From contig NZ_JACBZH010000001.1 in assembly GCF_013407855.1 (NCBI RefSeq), positions 1,240,001 through 1,304,000 on the forward strand: DNA of 64,000 bases, read 5' to 3'. How positions within the stretch are numbered: position 1 is the first letter of the stretch; each line of letters starts with the position of its first letter. Shown here piece after piece: positions 54,364-62,720 of this stretch. Below the pieces are notes generated by a model that ran no database searches, was not told the DNA's origin, and saw only the letters and a program-made list of their open reading frames with translations. The stretch comes from Actinopolymorpha rutila. GTDB lineage: Bacteria > Actinomycetota > Actinomycetes > Propionibacteriales > Actinopolymorphaceae. Position numbers and translations under genes: made by a program.

Positions 54364-56124
54364 TTATGGGCGGAGGATTCGTCGTTGTGGGTCGGTCCAT
54401 TCCGGGGGTACGTATTCGGGGTGGCCGTGGGTGCCCATGCGGACGTGCCAGCCTTTGTGGTGGACGGTGGTGTGGTGGTAGCGGCACAGGAGTACGCCGT
54501 TGGCGAGGTCGGTGGGTCCGCCGTGGTCCCAGGCGGTCATGTGGTGCGTGACGCAGCGTGGTTCGGGGATGGTGCAGCCGGGGAAATGGCAGTGGCTCCC
54601 GTCGCGGATGGCGAGCGCACGCCGCTGGTGTTCTTGGAAGAACCGGTCGGAGCGGCCGAGGTCGAGGACTTGCCCGTCTCCGCCCAGCACGACGGGGATC
54701 AGGTCGGCCTCGCACGCCAACCTGCGCACGGTCGCGGCGGAGATCGGCTTGCCGTCGGTGCCGAGGTGGCGGGCTGATCCGCCGCCTCCGCACGTCGGGC
54801 AGCCGTCGTGCGGGTCGATGGCACCCTCCGGTCCGAGGCCGGCCTCCGGCCCCGCCGCACCCTCCTCAGGCTCGGCGTCGGCTCTCCGCCCGGCGTCCAC
54901 GCCCGGGTTGGCGGCACCGCCCGGAACCTGACCGGTATCCGGTTCCGTTCCGGTCGCGGGTTCCGGCTCCGCTTCGGTGTTCGGTTGTGGGTGCTGCCCG
55001 GGTGCTCGCGGTGGGGGTATCCCGTCCGCGAGGGAGCCGGTGCCGGGTGATCGCCGTTTCGGCTTGCCGGCTTGGCCTTCGTCCTGACCTCCTGCCTCCT
55101 CCTGCTTCGGAACGCCGGTGTCATCAGCGTTCTTGGTGCTGTTGGTGTTCTTGGTGGTGGCGTATTTGGGGTCTGTGCAGGGGCAGGTGCACGGTCTGGG
55201 GCGGATGATGGTTGCGGTGTCGTCGATGAAGCCGGCACCGGTGCCCTTCAGCAGGGTCTCGAAGGGGATGGTGACCGCGACCTGCGGCGGTCTCCCGCCG
55301 CGGACCGGTGCGGTCGCAGCGGCGGCGAGCAGGCCGAGGGCTTCGGCGAACGCGTCACCGCGGCGCTGGTCGATGGGCCGCCGGTCCGGCTCGGCTCCTT
55401 TGACGGGTTCGGCGAGGGGTTCGATGATTTTGCGGAGCAGTTCCATCTCCCAGGCGGGCAGGGTGATGTGCACCGACTCCGACTGGGGGATGCCGTTCGG
55501 CACGTACCGAAGGGACCGCTTCTGCTCGGCCTTGCGGTCCTTGCGTTCCAGCTCCTCCCGCATGAGCCGGTCGTACTCTTCCGGCGCGATCCGCTCCAGC
55601 AGTTTCTCACCCAGCACGCGTAGTTCGTCGGGGTTGGCGAACCGGGCTTTGGTGATCAGGAACTCCTCGGCCTGGTGGCGTTCGTCGATGCCGACGTACT
55701 CGGGGAGTTTCTTGATCGCGTCGGCGATGACCTGCGCCTGTTTCGACGACACCACACCGGCCGCCAGCGCTTCGCCGGTCAGCCGGGCCTCTTTGTCCAG
55801 GTCGCGGGCGAGACCGACCGCGGCGGAGGACTCGTGCTGACTCATCCGCTGAGCCGTCCGCAGATACACCGTCGCGTTCGGTGCGCCGGTGAGTTTGCCG
55901 ATGTCACAGGCCTCGGCCTGGCGCACCAGCGCCAGTTCGAGTGCTTCGAGGCGGGCCTTCTTCGCCCGCACCTGCGCGATCAGCGACCCGACCTCCTCCG
56001 CGCCCAGGAAGCCTTTCGGCGTCACCCACGCGTCGTCGAGAGAAGCGTCGAGTTGGTCGAGCGCAGCCTGGACCCGACCGGCAGCACCGCCACCGGCCGG
56101 GACGCCCCAGCTGCTCGAAGACAT
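54364..56124 (-). CDS. DUF222/HNH-endonuclease family protein, copy 2
   Basis: This 586-aa paralogue of the protein at 29645-31348 has the same N-terminal DUF222 region, Cys cluster (CTCPCTDPKY), CPTCGGGG and HNH motifs (CHFPGC, VTHHMTAWDHGG, LCRYHHTTVHH). Differences are a few substitutions (for example FLGAEE against SLDVGE near residue 43) and a longer linker, with an added stretch around PDTGQVPGGAANPGVDAG. It ends in TAA where copy 1 ends in TGA. The HNH ligands are all present. TAGCAT lies 6 nt upstream of the ATG, as in copy 1. Such families multiply in actinobacterial genomes; whether they are mobile is unknown. Confidence 0.9.
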   Translation of the reverse strand: MSSSSWGVPAGGGAAGRVQAALDQLDASLDDAWVTPKGFLGAEEVGSLIAQVRAKKARLEALELALVRQAEACDIGKLTGAPNATVYLRTAQRMSQHESSAAVGLARDLDKEARLTGEALAAGVVSSKQAQVIADAIKKLPEYVGIDERHQAEEFLITKARFANPDELRVLGEKLLERIAPEEYDRLMREELERKDRKAEQKRSLRYVPNGIPQSESVHITLPAWEMELLRKIIEPLAEPVKGAEPDRRPIDQRRGDAFAEALGLLAAAATAPVRGGRPPQVAVTIPFETLLKGTGAGFIDDTATIIRPRPCTCPCTDPKYATTKNTNSTKNADDTGVPKQEEAGGQDEGQAGKPKRRSPGTGSLADGIPPPRAPGQHPQPNTEAEPEPATGTEPDTGQVPGGAANPGVDAGRRADAEPEEGAAGPEAGLGPEGAIDPHDGCPTCGGGGSARHLGTDGKPISAATVRRLACEADLIPVVLGGDGQVLDLGRSDRFFQEHQRRALAIRDGSHCHFPGCTIPEPRCVTHHMTAWDHGGPTDLANGVLLCRYHHTTVHHKGWHVRMGTHGHPEYVPPEWTDPQRRILRP

Positions 56125-56130
56125 GATCGA

Positions 56131-56136
56131 ATGCTA
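56131..56136 (-). promoter_or_regulatory. -10-like TAGCAT before HNH copy 2
   Basis: TAGCAT on the minus strand ends 6 nt before ATG 56124, identical to copy 1. Confidence 0.5.
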
Positions 56137-56279
56137 TCGGCCACCACCGACAATGGCTCTTCGCTCGTTGGGCGAGTATCTCCTTCTGGTGCAGGAGATT
56201 CGTCGTACCGAGGTGGAGGCTCGAAGAGGGTGCGGACATCATGTGGGCGTCGCCGCGAGGAGGGTGGGAGGCTGCGTTC

Positions 56280-57215
56280 GTGAACGTACGCGAGGCGCTG
56301 GCACGGCGCGAGGAGGAGCGGGCACGGCTGGTGGACCGGCTGGCCCGGCTGCTGGCCGACGACCCGAGGGTGCTGGCCGGTTGGCTGCACGGTTCCGTCG
56401 GGCGTGGTGAGGCCGACGGCCTGAGTGACCTGGACGTCACCGTCGTGATGGCCGACGAAACCTTGGTCGCGGCCGCAGGAGGGCCGAGCCGGCCCACGAC
56501 CTACGAGTGGGTACGAACCTCCCCGCGCGGCCGGTTCGTGGCCGGCCTGGGCACTCCCACGTTGCTGACCGAGGCGCCGCAGAACGCGCCGGCCGGCGGG
56601 GCGTTCCTGACGTCGTTCTTCCCCGGGGAGTACGGCCCGCACGGAGTCGACTGGGAATGGGTTCCCCGGTCGGCCGCGGTGCGGCCGGAACGCGCCGTGG
56701 TCCTGCTCGACCGGTCCAACGCGACGGCACCGGAGTGCCCGAGCCGGCCGGAGCGCGGCCGCGACGAGCCGCCACTCCCGGAGCCGGCGTCGCGGTCGCC
56801 GCTGGAGGTGGCGGTCGCGGAGTGCTGCTCGTTCTGGTCGATGCTGATGTGGGCGGGCAAGTCCGCCGCGCGCGCCCGCCCGGACGGCTGCGCGACGCTG
56901 CTGGCGTACGCCGTCCGGTCGCTGGACGTGGTGACCCGGTTCGCCGGGGTCACGCCGCCTGCCGACCCTGTCGCGGCCGAGACCGGCAACCCCACGTCCA
57001 CGGCCGGGGATCGGCTTCGGTCGCAGGCCGGGTCCCTGTGGTTGCTCGCAGACCGGATGGACGCGCTCGCTCCACGCCTGGGTGGGCTCGGCGTGGACCT
57101 TCCCGAGGGGGTGAGCCCGGCGGTCCGGACGTACCTGCGCCTGGTCGATTCGCTGGTCGAGGCGAACGGACCGCTGTCCGAAGACGGCCATCCGGTTGGG
57201 GGTCGCGAGGCGTGA
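56280..57215 (+). CDS. Nucleotidyltransferase-domain protein
   Basis: This 311-aa protein has an N-terminal polymerase-beta-like nucleotidyltransferase domain: LHGSVGRGEADGLSDLDVTVV (quoted in part as GSVGRGEADGLSDLDV) gives the GS...DxD metal-binding pattern at about residues 38-53. Unlike kanamycin-type enzymes the rest is not recognised; EVAVAECCSFWSMLMWAGKS and the C-terminal helices look like a substrate domain. I chose GTG 56280, behind GGGAGG; ATG 56241 is an in-frame alternative. Such proteins may be antibiotic-resistance-like or regulatory nucleotidyltransferases. It lies between HNH copy 2 and the GH42 operon. Confidence 0.75.
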   Translation: MNVREALARREEERARLVDRLARLLADDPRVLAGWLHGSVGRGEADGLSDLDVTVVMADETLVAAAGGPSRPTTYEWVRTSPRGRFVAGLGTPTLLTEAPQNAPAGGAFLTSFFPGEYGPHGVDWEWVPRSAAVRPERAVVLLDRSNATAPECPSRPERGRDEPPLPEPASRSPLEVAVAECCSFWSMLMWAGKSAARARPDGCATLLAYAVRSLDVVTRFAGVTPPADPVAAETGNPTSTAGDRLRSQAGSLWLLADRMDALAPRLGGLGVDLPEGVSPAVRTYLRLVDSLVEANGPLSEDGHPVGGREA

Positions 57216-57343
57216 GACCCGATTGCCCTGCGTACGTTGAACGTTTTCCCACTTCCCGCGTCCCAGGCAAGCCACGGTTGACGTCCACGGGCTGATCGCG
57301 CTCCTCCCGCCGGCCGAGGTCGGGATGGGAGGATGACGGCGAA

Positions 57344-57385
57344 CAGAACCAGCACGATCAGAACCAGCAGGATCAGAACCACGGC
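57344..57385. repeat. 15-bp tandem repeat CAGAACCAGCACGAT, nearly three copies
   Basis: Units at 57344-57358 and 57359-57373 differ by one base; a third partial unit follows. The array lies just before the GH42 gene start, in its probable leader. Confidence 0.75.
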
Positions 57386-57400
57386 GAAGGGACGACTCGG

Positions 57401-59455
57401 ATGGCGCAGGACGACCGCGACGCGGACGTGAACTTCGGTCAGGTCCTCTACGGCGCCGACTACAACCCCGAGCAGTGGCCCGAGGACGTGTGGGACGAGG
57501 ACGTCCGCCTGATGCGGGCGGCACATGTCACCACGGTGAGCGTGCCCGTGTTCGGCTGGGCCGCACTGCAGCCGGACGAGGAGACGTTCACCTTCGACTG
57601 GCTGGATCGCGTGCTGGACAAGCTGGCCGCGCAGGGCGTCCGGGCGAACCTCGCCACCGCGACCGCCTCGGTTCCGGCGTGGGTGACCCGCCGCTACCCG
57701 GACGTGCTGGTCGTCGACGAGGACGGAATCCGCCGCCGGCACGGCAACCGGCACACGTTCTGCCCGTCCTCGCCGAACTTCCGCCGGCTGTCCACCGCCC
57801 TCGTCCGCAAGATCGCCACGCGGTACGCCGACCACCCGGCCCTGCAGCTGTGGCACATCGGCAACGAGTACGGCACGTTGTGTTACTGCGACCTGTGCGC
57901 GGACGCGTTCCGCCAATGGCTGCGCGAGCGGCACGGCAGCCTCGACCAGCTCAACCGCAACTGGAACACCGCGTTCTGGGGACACACGTTCACCGACTGG
58001 GCACAGGTCGAACCCCCGGTCAGCAAGGGCGAACGCGCCATCCAGGCGTTGCGCATCGACTGGCACCGGTTCGCCTCCGATGCGCTGCTGAACTGCCTGC
58101 GCGCCGAGGTGGCGGTGATCCGCGAGGTGACGCCGCACGTCCCGGTCACCACCAACCTGATGGGTGCGTTCTTCCCGCTCGAGTACCACCGCTGGGCGCG
58201 CGAACTCGACGTCGTGTCGTGGGACAACTACCCGCGCCCGAACGACCCGCCGGAGACGGTGGCGTTCAACCACGCGCTGATGCGCGGGCTGCGGGAGGGC
58301 CAGCCGTTCCTGCTGATGGAGCAGAGCCCCTCCCAGCAGAACTGGCAGCCCTACAACTGGATCAAGCCGCCGGGCCTGCTGCGGCTGCAGTCCTACCAGG
58401 CGGTCGCCCAGGGCGCGGACTCGGTGATGTACTTCCAGTGGCGGCGTTCCCGCGGCGGCATCGAGAAGCTGCACGGTGCGGTGGTGGAGCACCACGGCCG
58501 CTCCGACGCGCGGGTCTTCCGCGAGGTGGCCGAGCTCGGCCGCGAGCTGGAGGCCCTCGGCACCCGCACGACCGGCGGCCGGGTCGCCGCCCGGGCCGCG
58601 GTGTTGTTCGACTGGCCCACCTGGTGGAGCCTGCGGTTCTCCAGCGGGCCGAGCGTCGACCTGGACTACCTCGAGCAGTGCCGGTCGGCGTACACCCCGC
58701 GGCACCAGCTCGGCGTACAGACCGACGTGCTCGCACCGGACGCTGACCTCTCGGCGTACGACCTGATCGTGGCCCCGGTGCTCACCATGGTCGAGGAGCC
58801 GGTCGCCACCGCGATCGCCGACCGCGTACGCGAAGGAGCGACGTTCGTCGCCACCGCCTTCACCGGACTGGTCGACCAGCACGACCTCGTCCACCCCGGC
58901 GGCGCACCCGGCCCGTTGCGCGACGTGCTCGGCCTGACCGTCGAGGAGACCGACGCGCTCCCGCCGGACCGGACGAACGCGGTCCGGCTCGGCGCCGATG
59001 TGGGAACGTTGCCGGCCGGCACCGAACTCCCCGCCGGAATCCTGTGCGAACGGCTGTTCCTGGAGGGCGCGAAGCCGGTGGGGGAGTACACCCGCGACTT
59101 CTACGCCGGCGAGCCGGCCCTCACCCGCAACTCCTACGGCCAGGGTCAGGCGTACTACCTGCCCACGCTGCTCACCGGCGACGGGCAGCGCCGTCTCCTC
59201 ACCGCTCTGTGCACCGAGGTGGGCATCGGCTCACCGCTCGCCGGCGGCGCTCCGCCACCGGCCGGGATGGAGGTGACCCGCCGGGTCGGACCGTCCGGAG
59301 CGGGTGTGCTCTACCTGCTCAACCACGGTGCGGACGCGGCGCGCGTGCGGTTGCGTCCGGGCGTGCACACCGACCTGCTCACCGGGCGGACGTACGACGC
59401 GGAGGTGTCGGTGCCACTGCGCGGCGTGCTGATCCTGGCCGAGCCGACCAGCTGA
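57401..59455 (+). CDS. GH42 beta-galactosidase
   Basis: This 684-aa glycoside hydrolase family 42 enzyme releases beta-linked galactose (or arabinose) from short oligosaccharides. It starts at ATG 57401 after GAAGGGACG. The N-terminal barrel has YGADYNPEQWPEDVWDEDV, the acid/base Glu156 in HIGNEYG and the nucleophile Glu307 in LLMEQSPSQQNW. The zinc-binding cysteines of the family (HTFCPSSP, LCYCDLCADAF) are present. Trimerisation and small C-terminal beta domains follow, ending in SVPLRGVLILAEPTS. There is no signal peptide, so it acts in the cytoplasm. It leads an operon with a 2-hydroxyacid dehydrogenase, an aldolase and a dehydratase. Confidence 0.94.
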   Translation: MAQDDRDADVNFGQVLYGADYNPEQWPEDVWDEDVRLMRAAHVTTVSVPVFGWAALQPDEETFTFDWLDRVLDKLAAQGVRANLATATASVPAWVTRRYPDVLVVDEDGIRRRHGNRHTFCPSSPNFRRLSTALVRKIATRYADHPALQLWHIGNEYGTLCYCDLCADAFRQWLRERHGSLDQLNRNWNTAFWGHTFTDWAQVEPPVSKGERAIQALRIDWHRFASDALLNCLRAEVAVIREVTPHVPVTTNLMGAFFPLEYHRWARELDVVSWDNYPRPNDPPETVAFNHALMRGLREGQPFLLMEQSPSQQNWQPYNWIKPPGLLRLQSYQAVAQGADSVMYFQWRRSRGGIEKLHGAVVEHHGRSDARVFREVAELGRELEALGTRTTGGRVAARAAVLFDWPTWWSLRFSSGPSVDLDYLEQCRSAYTPRHQLGVQTDVLAPDADLSAYDLIVAPVLTMVEEPVATAIADRVREGATFVATAFTGLVDQHDLVHPGGAPGPLRDVLGLTVEETDALPPDRTNAVRLGADVGTLPAGTELPAGILCERLFLEGAKPVGEYTRDFYAGEPALTRNSYGQGQAYYLPTLLTGDGQRRLLTALCTEVGIGSPLAGGAPPPAGMEVTRRVGPSGAGVLYLLNHGADAARVRLRPGVHTDLLTGRTYDAEVSVPLRGVLILAEPTS

Positions 59456-59503
59456 CCGCCCGCCACGGGTGGTCGCACAGGAGCACGGAGAGGGGGACGG
59501 GCG

Positions 59504-60544
59504 ATGACCTTCCGCGTCGGAGTCACCCGCGACTTCCGTGCACCCGACGGGAGCATCGGCTGGGGTGACATCGGACTGTCGGCGCTGGAACAGGTGCCCG
59601 GAGTGGAGTGGGAGTTCCTGCCGGCCGACCCGTGCGGCGAGCGGCATGGGCTCGACGAGCTCCCGGCCGAGGTCGTCGCGGCGTACGACGGCCTGCTGGT
59701 GCTCACCCCGCGGGTGAGTGCCGCGTCGCTGACCCGCGCCGACCGGCTGCGGATCGTGGCGCGGTTCGGCGTCGGCTACGACAACGTGGACGTGGCCGCG
59801 TGCACCGACGCGGGCGTCGTGGTCACCATCACCCCCGACGGAGTGCGTCGTCCCGTGGCCGTCTCCGCGCTCGCTCTCCTGCTGGCGTTGACCCATCGGG
59901 TCCGGGTCAAGGACCAACTGGTGCGCACCGGGCGCTGGCAGGACAAGCTCGACCACCTCGGGGTCGGCGTCACCGGCCGCACCCTCGGCGTGGTCGGCTG
60001 GGGCAACATCGGCCAGGAGGTGTCCCGGGTCTGCGCCCCGCTGGGCATGCGCCGGCTCGCCGCGGACCCGTACGCCGACGCCTCGGCCGCGGCACGGGCC
60101 GGCGTCGAACTCGTCGACCTGGACGAGCTGCTGGCCCACTCCGACTTCGTGGTCCTCACCTGCGCCCTGACGCCGCAGACGCGCGGCCTGATCGACGCCG
60201 AACGGCTGGCCGTGATGAAGCCGTCGGCGTTCCTGGTCAACGTCGCCCGCGGGCCGGTCGTCGACCAGCAGGCGTTGACGCGGGCGCTCACCGAACGGAG
60301 GATCGCCGGCGCGGCGCTGGACGTGTTCGACCCCGAACCACCCTCGCCCGACGACCCGCTGCTCCTCCTGGACAACGTCCTGCTGGCACCGCACGCGATC
60401 GCCTGGACCGACGAACTCGCGCTCGGCAACGGCCGCAGCGCGGTGCAGGCGATCCTCGACGTGGCCGCCGGGCGCCGTCCCACCCACGTGGTCAACCCGG
60501 AGGCGTGGGCGCCGCCCGCCCCGAGCGAAGGAGCCGACCGATGA
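59504..60544 (+). CDS. D-2-hydroxyacid dehydrogenase family protein
   Basis: This 346-aa NAD(P)-dependent dehydrogenase starts at ATG 59504 behind GAGAGGGGG. The Rossmann motif GVVGWGNIGQEVSRV (about residues 163-177) and the catalytic triad appear in order: Arg in LVNVARGPVVD, Glu in ALDVFDPEPPSPDDP and His in LLAPHAIAWTDE. Members interconvert 2-keto acids and D-2-hydroxyacids, e.g. glyoxylate, hydroxypyruvate or phosphoglycerate. It follows GH42 by 48 bp and overlaps the aldolase start (ATGA). In this setting reduction of a 2-keto acid or semialdehyde product of the aldolase is likely, but the substrate is not shown. Confidence 0.88.
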   Translation: MTFRVGVTRDFRAPDGSIGWGDIGLSALEQVPGVEWEFLPADPCGERHGLDELPAEVVAAYDGLLVLTPRVSAASLTRADRLRIVARFGVGYDNVDVAACTDAGVVVTITPDGVRRPVAVSALALLLALTHRVRVKDQLVRTGRWQDKLDHLGVGVTGRTLGVVGWGNIGQEVSRVCAPLGMRRLAADPYADASAAARAGVELVDLDELLAHSDFVVLTCALTPQTRGLIDAERLAVMKPSAFLVNVARGPVVDQQALTRALTERRIAGAALDVFDPEPPSPDDPLLLLDNVLLAPHAIAWTDELALGNGRSAVQAILDVAAGRRPTHVVNPEAWAPPAPSEGADR

Positions 60545-61449
60545 GCCAGCCCGACCACCCGCAGCACCCTGGGCACTCCGAGCACTCCGAGCACTCCGAG
60601 CACTCCGGCCACCCCGGGCAGCCCGAGACCGCCGTACATCAGGCGATTCGTGCGGGCGAGCTCGTCGTGGGCACGTTCGTGTTCGAGTTCGCCACCGCGG
60701 GCGTCGGCCGGCTGGCGGCCGGCGCCGGCGCGTCGTTCGTCATCTACGACACCGAGCACACCGGCTGGACGTGGGAGACCATCGGCCGGCTGGTGGCGAC
60801 CACGCGGGGCACCGGCGCCGACAGCTACGTCCGGGTGCCCACCACCAACCGCTCGGAGATCTCCCGGGCGCTGGACGTCGGCGCCCGTGGGGTGATGGTC
60901 CCGATGGTGGAGTCGGCCGAGCAGGCGAGCACCATCGTGGCGTGGGCGAAGTACCCGCCGGCCGGCCTGCGCGGTGCGGCGTTCGGCCTGGCCCACGACG
61001 ACTACGTACGCGGTGACGGTGCCGCCTACATGCGCAGGTCCAACGCCGACAACCTCGTGTTGACACAGATCGAGACCGCCGCCGGGCTGGCCGCCGTGGA
61101 GGAGATCGCCGCGGTCGAGGGCGTGGACGTGCTGTGGGTCGGGCAGTACGACCTGACCACCAGCATGGGCATCCCGGGCGAGTTCGACCACCCGGACTAC
61201 CTGGCCGCGCTGGACCGGGTCGCGACGGCCGCGCGTACGCACGGCAAGGTTGCCGGCTTCATGGCCGGAACCCCTGCCGAGGCGGCGACGCTGGCCGAAC
61301 GCGGCTTCTCGATGTTCGCCTACAGCGGCGACCTGTGGATCTACCAGGACGCGCTCCGGGCCGGGATCAGCGACGTACGGGGGAAGGCGCAAGCCGGCCT
61401 TGCGGCAGGCGCTCGTAACGGCCAGAAGCCAACTGAGGCTGCGAAGTGA
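60541..61449 (+). CDS. HpcH/HpaI-type class II aldolase (2-keto-3-deoxy acid aldolase)
   Basis: This 302-aa metal-dependent aldolase is of the RhmA/GarL group. It starts at ATG 60541 in the preceding stop and has an odd His-rich N-terminal stretch, PGHSEHSEHSEHSGHPGQPE (about residues 10-29), absent from typical family members. The rest is normal: VIYDTEHTGWTWETI (catalytic His), YVRVPTTNRSEI (Arg), LTQIETAAGLAAVEEI (metal Glu) and GQYDLTTSMGIPGEFDHPDY (metal Asp). It should cleave a 2-keto-3-deoxy acid to pyruvate plus an aldehyde. Its stop overlaps the next start by 4 nt, so all four genes are translationally linked from the dehydrogenase on. Confidence 0.88.
   Translation: MSQPDHPQHPGHSEHSEHSEHSGHPGQPETAVHQAIRAGELVVGTFVFEFATAGVGRLAAGAGASFVIYDTEHTGWTWETIGRLVATTRGTGADSYVRVPTTNRSEISRALDVGARGVMVPMVESAEQASTIVAWAKYPPAGLRGAAFGLAHDDYVRGDGAAYMRRSNADNLVLTQIETAAGLAAVEEIAAVEGVDVLWVGQYDLTTSMGIPGEFDHPDYLAALDRVATAARTHGKVAGFMAGTPAEAATLAERGFSMFAYSGDLWIYQDALRAGISDVRGKAQAGLAAGARNGQKPTEAAK
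60574..60609 (+). repeat. 9-bp coding repeat CACTCCGAG (His-Ser-Glu), about four copies
   Basis: Three perfect CACTCCGAG units and a fourth CACTCCGGC lie at the 5' end of the aldolase gene and encode the HSEHSEHSE run. The copies are identical in DNA, consistent with recent slippage. Confidence 0.85.
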
Positions 61450-62675
61450 GGATCACCGACGTCCGCGTCGCCGAGGCGCCGATCGGTTCGGGGTTCGCCA
61501 ACGCGGTCATCGACTTCTCCGCGATGACCGTCTCGGTGGTGGCGGTGGAGACCGACCGGGTGGTCGACGGCGAGCGCGTCGTCGGCTACGGCTTCAACTC
61601 CAACGGCCGCTACGCCCAGACCGGAATCCTCACCGGCCGACTGCTCCCGCGCCTGCGCGCGTGCCAGCCCGAGCGGCTGGTCGACCCCGAGACCGGATTG
61701 CTGGACCCGATCACCGCGAACGCGGTGATGCGGACGAACGAGAAGCCCGGCGGGCACGGCGACCGGGCCGTCGCCGTCGGCATCCTGGACATGGCGCTGT
61801 GGGACGCCGCGGCGAAGGCGGCCGGCCAGCCGCTGCACCGGTTGCTGCGGACCCGCCTCGGCCGGTCCGCCCCCGAGTCCGCACCGGAGTCCGCGCCGGA
61901 GTCCGCGCCGGAGTCCGCGCCGGAGTCCGCACCGCAGGAGGACTCGGTCTGGGTCTACGCCGCCGGCGGCTACTACTACCCCGACGGCACGGTCGGCTCC
62001 CTGCGGGAGGAGATCCGCGGCTACCTCGACCTCGGCTACCGCGACGTCAAGATCAAGATCGGCGGCGTCTCGCTCGCCCAGGACGTCGAACGCGTCGAGG
62101 CGGTGCTCGACCTGTTGCCCGGCGGCTGCCGGCTGGCCGTCGACGCCAACGGGCGGTTCGACCTGCCGACAGCCCTGGCGTACGCCGATGCGCTGTCGGT
62201 GTACGACCTGAGGTGGTACGAGGAGCCGCTGGACCCCCTGGACTACCTCGGCCACGCGGTGCTCGCCGAGGCCTGTCCCTGGCCGCTGGCCACCGGCGAG
62301 AACCTGTTCGCCGAACCAGAGGTGCGCAACCTCGTCCGCCACGCCGGCCTGCGCGCGGACCGGGACGTAGTGCAGATGGACCCGTCGCTGAGCTACGGAG
62401 TGCCGGAGTACGCCGCGATGCTCGCCTGTCTGGACGGTGCCGGGTGGTCGCCGGCACGCTGCGTGCCGCACGGCGGCCACCTGTACAACCTCGCCGTGGC
62501 AGCGGCTTTCGGACTCGGCGGGTGCGAGTCGTACCCGCGGGTCTTCGAGCCGTTCGGCGGATTCGCCGACGACGCGCCGGTGGCCGGCGGGCGGGTCCGG
62601 CCCGGAGACCGTCCGGGGGTGGGGATCGAGGGCAAGGCCGACCTGCACCGACTGGTGCGCGGGCTGTTCGACTGA
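61446..62675 (+). CDS. Enolase-superfamily sugar-acid dehydratase (D-tartrate dehydratase-like)
   Basis: This 409-aa mandelate racemase/muconate lactonising enzyme starts at ATG 61446 overlapping the aldolase stop. The lid domain precedes a barrel with YRDVKIKIGGVSLA (KxK), metal ligands in LAVDANGRFD, WYEEPLDPLDY and ATGENLFAE, and CVPHGGHLYNLAVAAAFGLGG, whose HGGH and GGCES segments resemble D-tartrate dehydratases. The closing SYPRVFEPFGGFADDAPV is also of that type. It should dehydrate an acid sugar to a 2-keto-3-deoxy acid for the aldolase. Six 4-residue repeats (SAPE) form an extra loop after residue 140, before the barrel. Confidence 0.87.
   Translation: MRITDVRVAEAPIGSGFANAVIDFSAMTVSVVAVETDRVVDGERVVGYGFNSNGRYAQTGILTGRLLPRLRACQPERLVDPETGLLDPITANAVMRTNEKPGGHGDRAVAVGILDMALWDAAAKAAGQPLHRLLRTRLGRSAPESAPESAPESAPESAPESAPQEDSVWVYAAGGYYYPDGTVGSLREEIRGYLDLGYRDVKIKIGGVSLAQDVERVEAVLDLLPGGCRLAVDANGRFDLPTALAYADALSVYDLRWYEEPLDPLDYLGHAVLAEACPWPLATGENLFAEPEVRNLVRHAGLRADRDVVQMDPSLSYGVPEYAAMLACLDGAGWSPARCVPHGGHLYNLAVAAAFGLGGCESYPRVFEPFGGFADDAPVAGGRVRPGDRPGVGIEGKADLHRLVRGLFD
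61866..61937 (+). repeat. 12-bp coding repeat encoding SAPE, six copies
   Basis: Six 12-bp units starting at codon 141 of the dehydratase gene (TCCGCGCCGGAG type) encode SAPE five times and SAPQ once. DNA identity among the middle units indicates slippage. Copy number changes would keep the frame. Confidence 0.9.
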
Positions 62676-62720
62676 CCAGCCGTCAAGCCGGCCTTGCCCC
62701 GGGAGTGGGCGTGGGCCCGG

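Larger units (their letters stand above)
54364..56153 (-). repeat. Dispersed direct repeat B (DUF222/HNH copy 2 with its promoter)
   Basis: This is the partner of the block at 29645-31377, in the same orientation. Identity extends 29 bp upstream of the ATG, to 56153, and ends at the stop codon. No target-site duplication or inverted ends are visible at the edges. Confidence 0.85.
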
